From Dermatophagoides farinae (lineage: Eukaryota > Arthropoda > Arachnida > Sarcoptiformes > Pyroglyphidae), in contig NC_134680.1 in NCBI RefSeq assembly GCF_024713945.1, forward strand, positions 3,186,001-3,250,000: 64,000 nucleotides of DNA. The letters run 5' to 3'. The number at the start of each line of letters is the position of its first letter. Within the stretch, counting starts at the first letter, position 1. The position numbers were made by a program, and so were the translations under genes. The notes under the pieces were generated by a model that was not told the origin of the DNA, did not search any database, and saw nothing but the letters and a program-made list of their open reading frames with translations. Below are positions 21,114 through 32,727 of this stretch, piece by piece.

Positions 21114-21543
21114 TTTCAAATAAAAAAAAATGAAGTTTTTGAAATTCAAATGTACAAAAAAACACCAGGTTTGTTGACCTTGTTGAATATTTATGTTCGT
21201 TTAGTGTTCACCCTTCACAACAAACTAGGTCAATTATATACACACAAACACAGACAAACAAGAGAAAATTGGGTACAAAAATTCAGATGTATTTCATTAA
21301 AAAATCAATTGAATGAGGAAAATTATTGAAAATACAAAAAAATTAAATTGAATGAAAAAAAATCACATCTCTTTACCACTCGCAATATATCGGCGTATAT
21401 ATGCAACGTTGAATTATTTGTGTTTATTGACGAACCGACTAAGTCGATATAGAAAAATATATTTGAAAAATTTTAGAGGTCTATTTAGTTGAAATTATAA
21501 TTATCATCAATAAAATTGTCCAATTGAAAACAATTGAATCGAA
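21114..21543. other. GOLT1 upstream / RNase T2-1 downstream spacer
   Basis: 430 AT-rich bases with a CA-rich run near 21239-21258. They hold the GOLT1 leader and promoter and the 3' end of the first RNase T2 gene (AATAAA-type signals on the minus strand near 21511). No further gene was seen. Confidence 0.4.
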
Positions 21544-22275
21544 TTATTTCATCACATAAAAAACTTGTGGTTTTTTACAATTACTTTTTATAGCACAGGT
21601 CATAGGTTTTAGATCGGCTGTAAAACACATTCGAATCTCGAATAGATATGGTTGTTTATAGGAATTTTTACATTGTATCACAAACATATCGGACCGTAGA
21701 CCACTGGCTTCAAGTGCACGACGAATATCAGCCACATTGATTAGGCTACCATAATTTATGCCATTGTTTTTCAGCATTCGATTCACATCATAACGTTCAA
21801 ATAATGACAATGTTTTATTGAAATAGTCATATTGGCTATAGCCAGTTGCACAGGTTCCATGTTTTTGCCATTCATGTTTCCAAAAAGCATCATTACCAGA
21901 TTTTTTAACCGATAACCACTGTTCATCCATACGTGTTTTCAACATTCGTATCTGATTTGAGTCATATTTTTCTGATGTACAATCGAAAATCATTGAATTA
22001 TCAAGTCCATTTGGCCAAAGACCATGAATGGTCCAACGATTCGGTAACGGTCTAATACATGATTTTGTTGCATTCACACAAACGGTAAATGGCCAATTAA
22101 TGGATAAAACATTATAATAATTCACTTTAGCATTGATGGAACGTATCTCAATACTATTATTAGATTGTTTATAAAAACCGTACCATATACCAATACCAAG
22201 ATTAATAATGATAACAGCGATGGTAGTAAATGCTACAATTTTCAAATTCATCGTTCGATTTTTCAATTCAATCAA
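21544..22275 (-). CDS. RNase T2 family, copy 1 (catalytic residues present)
   Basis: Acid endoribonuclease of the T2 family, 243 residues, membrane-anchored. Residues 10-33 form a hydrophobic segment (signal peptide or type II anchor). Active-site block CAS I is WTIHGLWPNG and CAS II is FWKHEWQKHGTC, so both catalytic histidines, the Glu and the Lys are present. Cysteines fit the usual T2 disulfides. A second Met (MNLKIVAF) eight residues in could be the true start. The protein likely acts in lysosome-like compartments or at the cell surface. It is the last of three T2 genes transcribed in the same direction. Confidence 0.93.
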   Translation of the reverse strand: MIELKNRTMNLKIVAFTTIAVIIINLGIGIWYGFYKQSNNSIEIRSINAKVNYYNVLSINWPFTVCVNATKSCIRPLPNRWTIHGLWPNGLDNSMIFDCTSEKYDSNQIRMLKTRMDEQWLSVKKSGNDAFWKHEWQKHGTCATGYSQYDYFNKTLSLFERYDVNRMLKNNGINYGSLINVADIRRALEASGLRSDMFVIQCKNSYKQPYLFEIRMCFTADLKPMTCAIKSNCKKPQVFYVMK

Positions 22276-22758
22276 AAATCAGCCAAAAAAATATAAAACG
22301 ACCAACGATTATTTGTGGTGAAAAAATAAAACAATGACGATTTGCTGGGACGATCTACATTTTTATAAAATGCAACAAATTTACAGTGACATTATGATCA
22401 CCATCCGTTATTAACAATAAAATAAATCGCACAAATTTTTTTTTGGCGATTACATCTAATCAAAAAATAAATGATTTTTTGATGTTTAATTTGTATGTTT
22501 TTTAGATACATTTTTCATGATGAAATTGACTATTAAATTTAAAACTTTTTTTTTATTTCTTTAAATTAGATATATGATAATTCTACAGATTATTTAACAG
22601 AAGAACATAAAGATCAATTAGAAGAAGAAGATAATAGATTGATTATGGCGAATTTAGAAAGAAAAACAAGAATAAATTGAATAAATTAAAAAAAAAATAA
22701 AAAATAAATAAAAACAAAGCAACAAAAAAAAATAATCAATGAATTTTTTAAAATGATT
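22276..22758. other. Spacer between RNase T2 copies 1 and 2
   Basis: 483 bases: AT-rich, with the promoter of copy 1 and the 3' end of copy 2. On the plus strand it contains the exon-like stretch at 22570-22680, listed separately. Confidence 0.4.
22570..22680 (+). other. Orphan exon-like open stretch
   Basis: After a T-rich tract ending in TTAG at 22566-22569, an open frame of 36 codons reads YDNSTDYLTEEHKDQLEEED and then NRLIMANLERKTRIN, stopping at 22678-22680. It looks like the last exon of a helical protein. No upstream exon with a matching donor was found in the 300 bases before it, and the sequence is between two minus-strand genes. It may be a stranded exon copy, a small gene with distant exons, or chance; I do not recognise the family. 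Confidence 0.3.
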
Positions 22759-23760
22759 TTAAAATGCATTTGGATATCTGACCGATTGTTGACCAAAACA
22801 ACCGTATGGCGATTCAATGCCATATGATGAACGATCAAAACATTCGATCGGTTTATGCACTTGTTTTTTCTTGTCACCATCATCATTGGTCATGGCACCA
22901 AAACACATACGTATCTCTTCAAGTAGATATAAATGTTGTCCTTGTTCATCATCATTTTTATTTGTATTTATAACCAGTTTACATACAAATTCAAACATTG
23001 ACTCATCCCATTTTTGTTCATTTTTTTTATTGAAATATTCAGCCAATGTTTTGGCCAATGTATTCAATTCGATCAATGCCGTTGTGTTTGGTATTATTTT
23101 TTCCGAAATTTTTGCTTCTTTTAATAAATATGTTTTATCTAATTCCATAATGGTTTGAAAATAATCGGCTTGTTTTCCATCATAACAGGTACCATATTGT
23201 TTCCATTCTTTTGACCATTGTTTTTCATTGTGTTTATCATCATCAGGTTTATCATCAGGTTTTTTTGTTGTACTACTACTAATACTCACAGTAGTGGTCT
23301 TTACTGTGGAAGTTGCAGTTGTAGTCGGTTTTTCCGTCGGTTCCTTAATTGTGAGTGTGTGAGGTAATGGATCCAAATTTGGCCATCTTGTTGCAAAATA
23401 ATCTTTTTCATCTTTCACAGATTCCGGTTTGAAATCATTTTCTTCATGTTCACAATTCTTTAATGGTTTTTCACCGGCAATACGTGATTGTAACCCGTTT
23501 ATCAACCATTCTTGTTGATCACGATATTTTTCATCACATTGCCGTGCTATACATACGGTAATTGGCCATTGTCGTGAAAGTATTAAATAATGATCCTGTT
23601 CAGGTGCATGTTTCCATAATCCAGCAGCTAAACCAATCAAAATGAATATAATCATAAAACCAATGAATACGAATAGACCGAGAAAAAACCAACGTGCACG
23701 TCTAGATTCACCGTTATATGATGGTGGACAACATATATCATTCAAACTATAACTAGGCAT
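22759..23760 (-). CDS. RNase T2 family, copy 2: predicted catalytically dead
   Basis: 333 residues, starting MPSYSLNDICCPPSYNG. A hydrophobic anchor follows near residues 25-47. The T2 fold is recognisable (SRQWPITVCIARQC as the first strand and Cys), but CAS I reads WLINGLQSRI instead of WxIHGLWP, so the catalytic His is Asn. CAS II reads QWSKEWKQYGTC instead of FWKHEWxKHGTC, losing both His. The EW and GTC scaffold and C-terminal LEEIRMCFG are kept. A Thr/Ser-rich insert of about 50 residues sits between the two blocks. The frame is open throughout, so this is a conserved pseudoenzyme rather than a dying gene. Upstream in-frame sequence exists, but the chosen Met matches the cytosolic tail layout of copy 3 (a PPxYN motif before the anchor). 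Confidence 0.85.
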   Translation of the reverse strand: MPSYSLNDICCPPSYNGESRRARWFFLGLFVFIGFMIIFILIGLAAGLWKHAPEQDHYLILSRQWPITVCIARQCDEKYRDQQEWLINGLQSRIAGEKPLKNCEHEENDFKPESVKDEKDYFATRWPNLDPLPHTLTIKEPTEKPTTTATSTVKTTTVSISSSTTKKPDDKPDDDKHNEKQWSKEWKQYGTCYDGKQADYFQTIMELDKTYLLKEAKISEKIIPNTTALIELNTLAKTLAEYFNKKNEQKWDESMFEFVCKLVINTNKNDDEQGQHLYLLEEIRMCFGAMTNDDGDKKKQVHKPIECFDRSSYGIESPYGCFGQQSVRYPNAF

Positions 23761-24730
23761 CGTTGTATAAAGGAAATTATTATTTCTTGGTGGCAAAACA
23801 AACAACAACAAGTTCTGAGATTCAAAATGATGAGTTTTTAGGTTTAAAAAAATTAAATTTTTACATAGATTTAAAATGCAGAAAAACTTTGATGAACACT
23901 CGATGAAGATAATTATAATGATCAATATACAATAATGTTTTATTCCTTTAACACCGTATATATGGTTATAATAATAAAAAAAAAACCAACAGCAATTTTT
24001 TCCGTTCAATTTTACAGCACTAAAATACAAATAATTTTAATGTTTCATACATAGATTCTATTGGTTACAGAAAATTTTTTTTGATCTCATTGATAAATGA
24101 GTGTGTGTGTGTGTGTTTGGTGTTACTAGTGGATTATCAGCATTCAAGATATTAAGATACTAATAATAATCCGATTGCAATGAAAATGGATCAAAACCAA
24201 TTAAACAATCGTTGTTTTTACTATAATTTTGTTGTTGCAACCATGGTAATTGTGGTTGGTTGATATATAATAATCAACTCTCCATTTTGTGATTATTGTT
24301 CTAGATTTAAATGTTTAAAACTGATGATTTCTTGTTGTTGTTGTTGTCGTTGTTCTCATTGGCTTGTAGCATTCAAATCAATCAATCAATCGTAATGTAA
24401 TCGATCTACTATCATCAATATATAAACTTACTCAACCGATTGGAATGTCATATTTCAAATATTGAACAGTGATCGACCTTTAATATAACAAGTATGGTTT
24501 TATTAGATTTTTTTTCTGAAAATAGATATAAGATATATTATATGACAAAAGGAAATGTCGAATATTTTTCAATTAAATCAATTTAAAAAAAATGATTGGA
24601 TTAAATGATGATGATGTAATGACAATTTTTTATCCATTATTATAATTCATATAAAATATTTTCTCAAATTGTTTTATAAATCAAATTGTCGATTAAGAAT
24701 CAATAAAAAATTGAATCAATGGACACTTTT
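23761..24730. other. Spacer between RNase T2 copies 2 and 3
   Basis: 970 bases, AT-rich, with (TG)n at about 24101-24115 and a (GTT)n run near 24333-24350. It holds the promoter of copy 2 and the 3' region of copy 3 (AATAAA-like signals on the minus strand). No coding sequence or hairpin stands out. Confidence 0.4.
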
Positions 24731-25636
24731 TTAGAATCCGGTATAATAAAAACTATTCGGACATGATGATTCCATTGTACAATATGATGGTTGATCTGGA
24801 CGATGAAATGAGACACAAAGCCAAATCTCTTCTAAATATGAATCATTTTCATGTTCTTTACAATTAAGAATATAATTTCGAGGATCATTTAATTGAAAAT
24901 CTTTCCTATTGATTGATTCATGTAATGCGTGTTCGAATAGTTCACGAGAATATTTTCTATCTGATCGTGGCACGATATTAGCTTCAATTAAAGCTCGATC
25001 CAAATCAAATTCCTCATATAGATTGAGCGTTTGATTAAAATATTCAAATTGTGTCATTTTTGCACAAGTTCCATGTTTACGCCATTCATGTTTCCAAAGA
25101 GAATTTTCCGTTTTACCTTGTAATAAATTTGGCCATATGTTTAACATACGTTCATGTATTGGATTCAATACTGTTTGATTTAACGGTTGATTAGAACAGA
25201 ATTGATCCCAAGTATTGTCGGCATTTTCTGGCCAAAGACCATGAATAACCCAACGTTCAAATTGTTTAGAATCTGGACGGCAAACATTATGATCACGACA
25301 AACGGTTGGTGGCCATCGACGTACAAACAGTAAGTATTTAAAATCTTGTGAATATGTTATAAACATAGACATAAACATGACAAAAAGACCGGCCAATAGA
25401 ATAATCATAACAATGTATAGGAAAAGATTTATTAAACGACGACGTCTTGAACCTACACTAGGAAATACATAGATATATTCGGGTCTTATAGTTAAAATAT
25501 TTCGACCACTAGATGTACGATTATCGGCAATCAATGGTGTAACATCATTATAAATCGGTGGTGGCATATATTCAGCTGTTCGATAGACATAATCATTGTT
25601 TGCTTGTTGGCCATTGTTGGTGTTATTGTTCATCAT
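24731..25636 (-). CDS. RNase T2 family, copy 3 (catalytic residues present)
   Basis: 301 residues, type II membrane layout: a cytosolic tail of about 70 residues with EYMPPPIYND, an Arg cluster (SRRRR), then a hydrophobic helix (YIVMIILLAGLFVMFMSMF). The luminal T2 domain has CAS I WVIHGLWPEN and CAS II LWKHEWRKHGTC, all catalytic residues kept. WPPTVCR and several Cys pairs complete the fold. It is the first gene of the three-gene cluster and divergent from PCYT1, with 1.57 kb between them. The shared PPxY-type motif in the tails of copies 2 and 3 may direct sorting to endosomes (inference). Confidence 0.93.
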   Translation of the reverse strand: MMNNNTNNGQQANNDYVYRTAEYMPPPIYNDVTPLIADNRTSSGRNILTIRPEYIYVFPSVGSRRRRLINLFLYIVMIILLAGLFVMFMSMFITYSQDFKYLLFVRRWPPTVCRDHNVCRPDSKQFERWVIHGLWPENADNTWDQFCSNQPLNQTVLNPIHERMLNIWPNLLQGKTENSLWKHEWRKHGTCAKMTQFEYFNQTLNLYEEFDLDRALIEANIVPRSDRKYSRELFEHALHESINRKDFQLNDPRNYILNCKEHENDSYLEEIWLCVSFHRPDQPSYCTMESSCPNSFYYTGF

Positions 25637-27203
25637 TTTCGGACAATTATTAATATGATGATAATTTTAAAATATCCACAAAATTTATCACAATCAGGTG
25701 TGTCGACAACTTGTAAAATGATTGGATTACAACAAAAAAAATGACGACTCACAAAACAAAAAGGATAATAATATTGCTATAACAACAAAAACATGATCAA
25801 TGTCAGCTCCGATTAATTTGGTGCATACAAATAAAATGATCACGTGAAATTCTTTCTTGTTGTATGATACAAATATAGGCTCCGCCCAGATAAAATCTAA
25901 ACAAAATATTTGATTGTTGTCGTTGTCGATATTTACCCTTTTTTCTTATTTTTTTATCATCCATAAGTCAGCTGGTTTCAGTGTTATTTTAATTTTTTGG
26001 TTGAATGAATCATCATTTGTTTTTTTTTGGATGGGATTAGAACTGGAATTATTTGTGTTAATTTTTTTCTTTTCGGATTGAATTCATTGTTGTTTAAATG
26101 GTTATTTAACTGTGTCTGTGTTTGCTTCTGCATTTGTGTGAGTGTTTGTCAAAGATAATTTCAAGGTTCATCCATCTATCCATCGATATTGTAATTAGGA
26201 TTTTGAAAATAATCCAATTCATTTCGGGTAAGTATCGATTAAATCATCAAAGATATGAAATCACATTTAAAATGTAAATGAAACATTTTTTTCTTTGCCA
26301 AAATACAGGGAAAAAATTGCTCAATAATTCAATTCGATGGTTGTGTGTGTATGTATGTTAAACGTGTCGTGAGTGAATAAAGAATCGAATTTTTGTAATA
26401 ATAAATTTCACCTCTCAAACAAACAAGCGAACAGAAGAAAAAATGCCAATCATTGTTCATTATTTTATTTCATTGAAAACAAATTAATTCCCGTATAAAT
26501 TCTTTTCTACTCAATCATACAATTCATCAACGTGTGAATGTTTTGTTGGTTGTACACGCCATACAATTAGTCATTCAGGAAGTTTTCAAGAAAAAGCATC
26601 GAAAACGTTAAATCTCTCAACGAAAAAAAACGAAAAGAGGAAATAGTAGTACGACGTTGTCGTGAAACTTGGTTTCCAAATTTCATCTCGATTAAAAAAA
26701 TTGAATGAAAACACACACACACCAACTACGCACCACCATTTTGAAGTTGAAAATTTTTGTTTTCTGTTTTGTTTGCATGTGAGAAAAAACCTTTGGATTT
26801 TGAACCAGATAAACAACAAAATTGTTTTGTATGTGTGTGTGTGTGTGTGTGTTGAAATCGTATCTTCAGCATTGTGATAATTTATGTTGAACTAATCAAG
26901 AAAAATCGATCGAAAAAAATTTTATTTTCTTATCGAATTAAATTGAAAAAAATATTGAACAACAGCAACGTCATCATCGATAATGTTTAATTGATAGTTT
27001 TATTTGATCATCATCATTTTTCAATATTATTGTGCTTGTGTTTGTGTGTAAATGGTGTGATTTATGGTTATGTAGTGTGTTACTGGCTAATTTTTATATA
27101 ATTTACATTAATTTGTACTCAAAAATTTCGAATAATATAACAAAGAAAAAACTTCGATTCGACTTTTTGTTTTAAATTTTCTTTTATCTCGTTGAACAAA
27201 TAA
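25637..27203. other. Bidirectional upstream region of RNase T2-3 and PCYT1
   Basis: 1.57 kb between two divergent genes, so it must hold both promoters and probably an untranslated PCYT1 exon. It contains (AC)n near 26711-26722 and (TG)n near 26830-26852. No conserved coding stretch was found. Confidence 0.5.
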
Positions 27204-28681
27204 ATGTCAATAAAACCGGCTGCCATTGCTGGCGATCCAGAATCGTTAGCTGAATTATCACGTTGTGATTATTCTATACGTATTACATTGGATTCTGCAC
27301 GAGCTGGTCATATACCGTCGGATCGTAAAATTCGTATCTATGCCGATGGTATTTATGATCTATTCCATGCTGGTCATGCTAGACAATTGATGCAAGCTAA
27401 AAGTGCATTTCCAAATGTCTATCTTATTGTTGGCGGTTTGTTAATCCCTATTATTTATATGTTCATAATATAATTTGATTTTTCTTTTGAATTTTTCCAT
27501 TGATTTTATTATTATAGTGAATGGTGATTATTTAACTAATAAATTCAAAGGTAAAACAGTAATGAATGAAACCGAACGTTATGAAGCGGTACGACATTGT
27601 CGTTATGTGGATGAAGTTGTCCGTGATGCACCATGGATATTGACAGATGAATTTTTATCCGAACATAAAATTGATTTTGTGGCACATGATGATATACCAT
27701 ATACATCGAATGATTCGGATGACGTGTATACTATTATTAAAGAACGTGGAATGTTTCTTGCCACAAAACGTACGGAAGGTATCTCTACATCTGATCTTGT
27801 TGCACGTATTGTACGTGATTATGATGTTTATGTACGACGTAATCTGGCACGTGGTTACACAGCTAAAGAGTTGAATGTTTCATTTTTGAATGTAAGTTTT
27901 TTTCGAATGAATAAATTCTGTTTATCACATCAATAAATGTTGTCCATTTATGTTTTTTTAGGAAAAAAAATTTTTATTACAAAACAAAATGGATGAATTA
28001 AAAGATAAAGGAAAAATGTTGGTCGAAAATTTGGGCCAAAAACGACATGAATTCATACAAAAATGGGAGGATAAATCGATTGAATTTATCAATAGTTTTA
28101 TCGAACTATTTGGACCGGATGGAACACTGGTTAGTTGAATTTGTTTTGTTTTTTATTTATTTATTCATTTTTTTTGTTCTCAAATATAGAATACAATATG
28201 GAATCAATCGACAGGTCGAATAAAACGTGCCTTATCACCATCACCATCACCTTCGAACTCTAGTCCGGAACATCGTCTCGGTGATGATTCATCATTACCT
28301 CATGGTATGAATACTGGATTTTCTGGTTTTTCCGAAGAAGACGATTATTTGAATACAACTGGATCATCACATTCAATGAATCGATATGTATCGACCACAA
28401 AACGATCAAGAAATGGCCCAAAATCGAATAAATTATCACGAAGATCAATTACAACAAGATCGGTTAGTTCAATGGACGAATATTCAGATGATGAAGATAA
28501 TAATGATGATTTGAATGTTTCGAAAAATAATAATCATGAAAATTCTTCAAGTAATAATCGTAGTAGCATCAGTAGTAACAATAATAATAGTAATAGAAAT
28601 ATTAACAAAATTTCCACAAACGGGGCAAAGGAAACAAATCGAACTTCAACAAACAACCAACGGAGAATGAAACAAAAATAA
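27204..28681 (+). CDS. PCYT1: CTP:phosphocholine cytidylyltransferase (CCT)
   Basis: Rate-limiting enzyme of the Kennedy pathway: CTP + phosphocholine to CDP-choline + PPi, at nuclear and ER membranes. Exons are 27204-27435, 27518-27891, 27962-28129 and 28190-28681, in frame, 421 residues. The catalytic domain shows [16 protein letters not shown] (HxGH nucleotide binding), [25 protein letters not shown] and RTEGISTSD. Then comes the amphipathic membrane-sensing helix ([19 protein letters not shown]... [13 protein letters not shown]), and a Ser-Pro-rich tail ([14 protein letters not shown]) expected to be phosphorylated. The last 60 residues are Asn/Ser-rich and arthropod-specific in style. 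Regulation by lipid binding of the helix is known for the family. Confidence 0.95.
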
Positions 28682-31076
28682 GAATATCAACAACAATCTT
28701 TAAATCCTACACACACACATTTATTGGAAACAAACAAACAAAAATTATCTATTCTTCAAGATCTTTACAAATTCAAATAATTTCTCTCTTTTTTTGGATG
28801 ATTAATAAATTCTATTCTGACGTTATTTTTTTTTTGTTGGAACATTACATATGAACATCACTCAATTTCAATTTTATTTTATTAAATCTTCAATCGAAAT
28901 AATGAATTTATCTACTTCCGAAAAGAGTATTTTCAAAGAAAACACCACTCACATTTTGTGTAAAACATATGCCCTAGAAAAATGGTCGCGATTAAATAAA
29001 TGTGAATAAAATGAATGAATTATCAATAAAATAAAGGGCAATAGGTCACATTTCCAACGAAATTTAACGATGATAATAATAATAATCGATTCGATAGAAA
29101 ATTTTTTTTAAAATCAATGATTTTGTTGTTGTTATGTGTATTCGGCGAAAATGAAAAAAAAGAAAGTTTTTATTACTTTTTTTCTGAATTACTAAAAATA
29201 GAATAACTAAAATGAACATTCATTAATTTAGGGAACAAGCTGTCGGACGAAACGATCGATTATATCGATTTGGAAAATAATAATAAAAAAAAGAAATATA
29301 AAAAAAAATTAATCATTTTGTTTAGAAAATAAAAATAAAAATTGATTTTGTTCCATCATGATGATTATAATCATAATAACCATGATGATGATGGAACATA
29401 ATCATCATTCATTGAATGATGACTCAGCGTTTTTATGCAAACGCAAACACGCAAACACACCAATCATCAATATATGTGACATATTTGTTCGAAATCATTT
29501 TTTATTCGGTTCATTTCAATTCTTTAAGAATATTTTATCAATGAAAAATATTAATCATCTAAAATAAGAAATAAAGCCCCTCCACACACAGTAATCAATT
29601 GATTAATTCTGGACTGGTTGATGTGTGTGTGTGTAAAGTGGGTGAACAAATGTAAAATATTCATCTCCCTTTAGAAGTAATCAATCATTTTTTTTTTTTT
29701 TGGCTACCAGAATCTTAGGATAATGTGGATGGAACTTTTCAAAATTGAAAAAATTCATTCAATCAGTTTTACAGGAATTAAACTTTATTCCTCTTTCCAA
29801 CGATGATTGATGATAAACATATCGATATAGACATGTGTGAACATCGTGTGTTTCCGGATTGAACAACAACAACAACAATAATTATTTTTGTCAATTTTAT
29901 CTGATCAGGGTTGTGGTTTTTTTTTGTTGCCTCTTTCTCTTTCTCTTGAAAATGAATGAATCCTAAATTGGGTTGAAACTGGTTTTATAAAATGATCCAT
30001 TTTAATTGAATAGTGAACAACAACAACAAAACATGACAAAATTGAAACTCATTCAACCAGCCTTCAACGAAACATTGGATGCGGAAGAAATGAATGTGTC
30101 AGGATTTACATGACAAACGAACAAAGAAACAAAAAATGTTTGCATCCAGAAAATAAAACAAAAATTTCTTTTGATTGACATCCAAGCTATAAATATGCGC
30201 TAGACAATGGATGAATGAAGCTATTCATTAGTAAATTTATTACAAAAAAAAAGGAATGAAATGACCAAAATCACCTTGTGTGTGTGTGTGTGTGTTTTTG
30301 ATTTTTTGTGGCAATTCCATTACCACCAAAGAAAGAAAGAGATGTATCGAATTAGTCACCACACGAATGAATTGAATTATCATGATGATGATGATAATAA
30401 TATCATTAACCGATGAAAAAAAAAAATTTCAAAAACACTGACCAATATGGTAATCACACAATATGTGACATGTTTTTTGTATTTTAATGAATGAATGAAT
30501 TTTACTGAAAATTTTCTTCCGCTTCACGAACATGCATTCATATGAAGATGTGTTCGTGTGTGTGTGTGTATGCGAATTCATAATTTGGAATTTATTCTCT
30601 GTTGTTGTTTTTTCAAGGATATATATACACATTCGTCAATTATCAGAAAAAAGGATGATGAAGATTTGATTTCATATTTTCAAATAACAATAGAGCTTAT
30701 ATGTGACACATTTTTTTTCTTGTAAATGTCCACCACTGGTTGTTATAATCATTATTTATTTATAATTTATGTTGTCAATGATCATCAAAGCGCAACCATC
30801 ATCATTATCATCTTCATCATCGTTATAGCAGCAATGATGATGATGGCAAACATTGATCATTTCAGTTATGATCATGATGAAGACGACGACGATGCTGATG
30901 AGAATGATAATAATGATGACCATCAAGACAAACAAAACAAACAAATAATAATTAATTGAATTGAATCAAAAAAAAAAAAATAAGAAAACATTTTGATAAT
31001 GTGAGATGTCATTTGAATGAATTAAAAAAAAATAAATAAATCAAGAAATTCAAATCAAGAAAGAAAACAAAAAGAA
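28682..31076. other. Low-complexity spacer after PCYT1
   Basis: 2.4 kb of AT-rich DNA with many (ATG)n, (CAA)n and (TG)n runs. It begins with the PCYT1 3' untranslated region. An imperfect inverted repeat of CATCATGATG words lies at about 29353-29396. Short open frames here encode only Met/Ile/His/Asp runs from microsatellites and are not genes. Confidence 0.5.
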
Positions 31077-32727
31077 ATGAAAATGATCATTATAACAATG
31101 ATTATTAAATTATTATTCCATTTGTGTTCATTTGGTATAATAATTATATTAATTAATCTATGTGTTGCCGCCGATCAATATTCAAATCAATATCAACAAA
31201 CAACAACGAATCCAACATTAACAATCGAATGTCGTCAACAACAATCAAATTGTACGGATAATATATATCCATATCTTAATGATCCACAATACATGTTTCC
31301 AACTAGTTTGGAACATGTGAATGAAATGTGCAAGTTAGTATATATTGTATATATGAGTATCATTTTCCTGTTTCTATTTTCCGTTTCATTGAATTGAAAT
31401 TGTTTTTCTTTTTCACATAGTCGTTTCATAGATAAACAAATTATTGTTATTGTTTTTTTTTGTTGTTGTTGTTGTTGTTTCCCATTAACATTTGATTATT
31501 TATTTTTGTTTTTATCTAATTTGTTAATAGAATGTGGAGCCGTTTTGTTGATTGCATACGACGTTATATAAGCCATTGTTTCGAAGAGAATCGTCGACAA
31601 TTATTTCATAAATCCGTTGAGAATTCTATCGATACTGTACATGCAATTTGTAGTTCTAAATTATATCAAACAGAATATTTAGCAAGGGCAAATTGTTTTA
31701 AACAAATATCAATGGATCATTGTGGCGTACCGTATCAACATCTAGTGAATAATATTGCCAATCCAATGGCCAAAGATGAACATATCTGCTGGTATTTTTA
31801 TTTTTTTTTTTTTTTTGATTTCAAAATCTGTGTGCGATACAGATACTTCTTGTCATTTTAATTAAATTTGTTTTTCATTTCAATTTGATTTTTTCACAAA
31901 AATAGCACTTATGCTCAATTCAAACGATGCGTAAATCGTCCATTATTGGAAGAATGTGGCCGTAAAGCTAAAAATCTAATGGATCATTCAATGAGTTTTC
32001 TGATTTCACGTTGTCAACATTATACCGATAATTTTGATAGGTATGTTTGTGTATCTTGGGACAAACAAAATTTAATTAGAAAAAAAATCTTCACTGTTTA
32101 CCCAAAAAAATCGATTTTCAATTTTCTTTGTTTCATTGTTTGGTTAGCCAAATTGAATGTTCATCACCATCATCAAAGATGGCGTCTATTGAATCAATCG
32201 ATTCGAAAACAAAAATTACGATCGATAATGAAAATCATCATTCGAATTCAATTGATCAACCATTGCTCGGCCATCATCATCATCAATCACCACTATTGCC
32301 ACCAGTTCATCCGGAAAGTAGAGAATGGCCCGAATCATTCAATTCGGATAAAAGTAGCAGTAGCAGTAGTGACAGCACCGATAGCAACATCAACGGTATG
32401 ATCGAATCAATCGAGCATAATGTCAATAATAAACGTGAATTAATACATGCACATATTGGCAATGTTCATAAAACATTCGATAACGATGATGATAATGATT
32501 ATCGAAAAGAATCATCATTAATCGATACATCAACAATAATTGATCCAGATATGATTATTTATACGATGAAACCTGAATCACAGATACAATTTTCATCATC
32601 AACATCATCAACGACATTATCGAATGCCAAATGGTTAATCATCATCATCACATATACAGCCATTATATCACCATTTTTTATTTCACCATTCGAAGAAGAT
32701 TATATTCGGATTCCAATTTTGATTTAA
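31077..32727 (+). CDS. Cysteine-rich secreted or surface protein (DUF1397-like at best)
   Basis: 410 residues from exons 31077-31333, 31531-31791, 31906-32040 and 32148-32727; all junctions keep frame. The N terminus is a signal peptide (LLFHLCSFGIIIILINLCVAA). The core holds about 14 cysteines spaced as in a disulfide-rich helical domain: ECRQQQSNC, FVDCIRRYISHCFEE, HAICSSKLY, ANCFKQISMDHCG, HICC, FKRCVNRPLLEECG, SRCQHY, QIECSS. This recalls the arthropod 27-kDa haemolymph glycoprotein family (DUF1397), but I am not sure. The last exon is a Ser/Asp/Asn-rich linker of about 150 residues ending in a hydrophobic stretch (AKWLIIIITYTAIISPFF), a possible GPI or membrane anchor. The gene is convergent with the igloo-like gene. 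Confidence 0.7.

Noticed and set aside
22817-23158. Plus-strand Ser/Cys-rich open frame
   Set aside because: Shadow of RNase T2 copy 2 on the opposite strand.
30726-30959. Open frame rich in Ile, Met and Asp
   Set aside because: Made of ATC/GAT microsatellite; no domain, no splice context.
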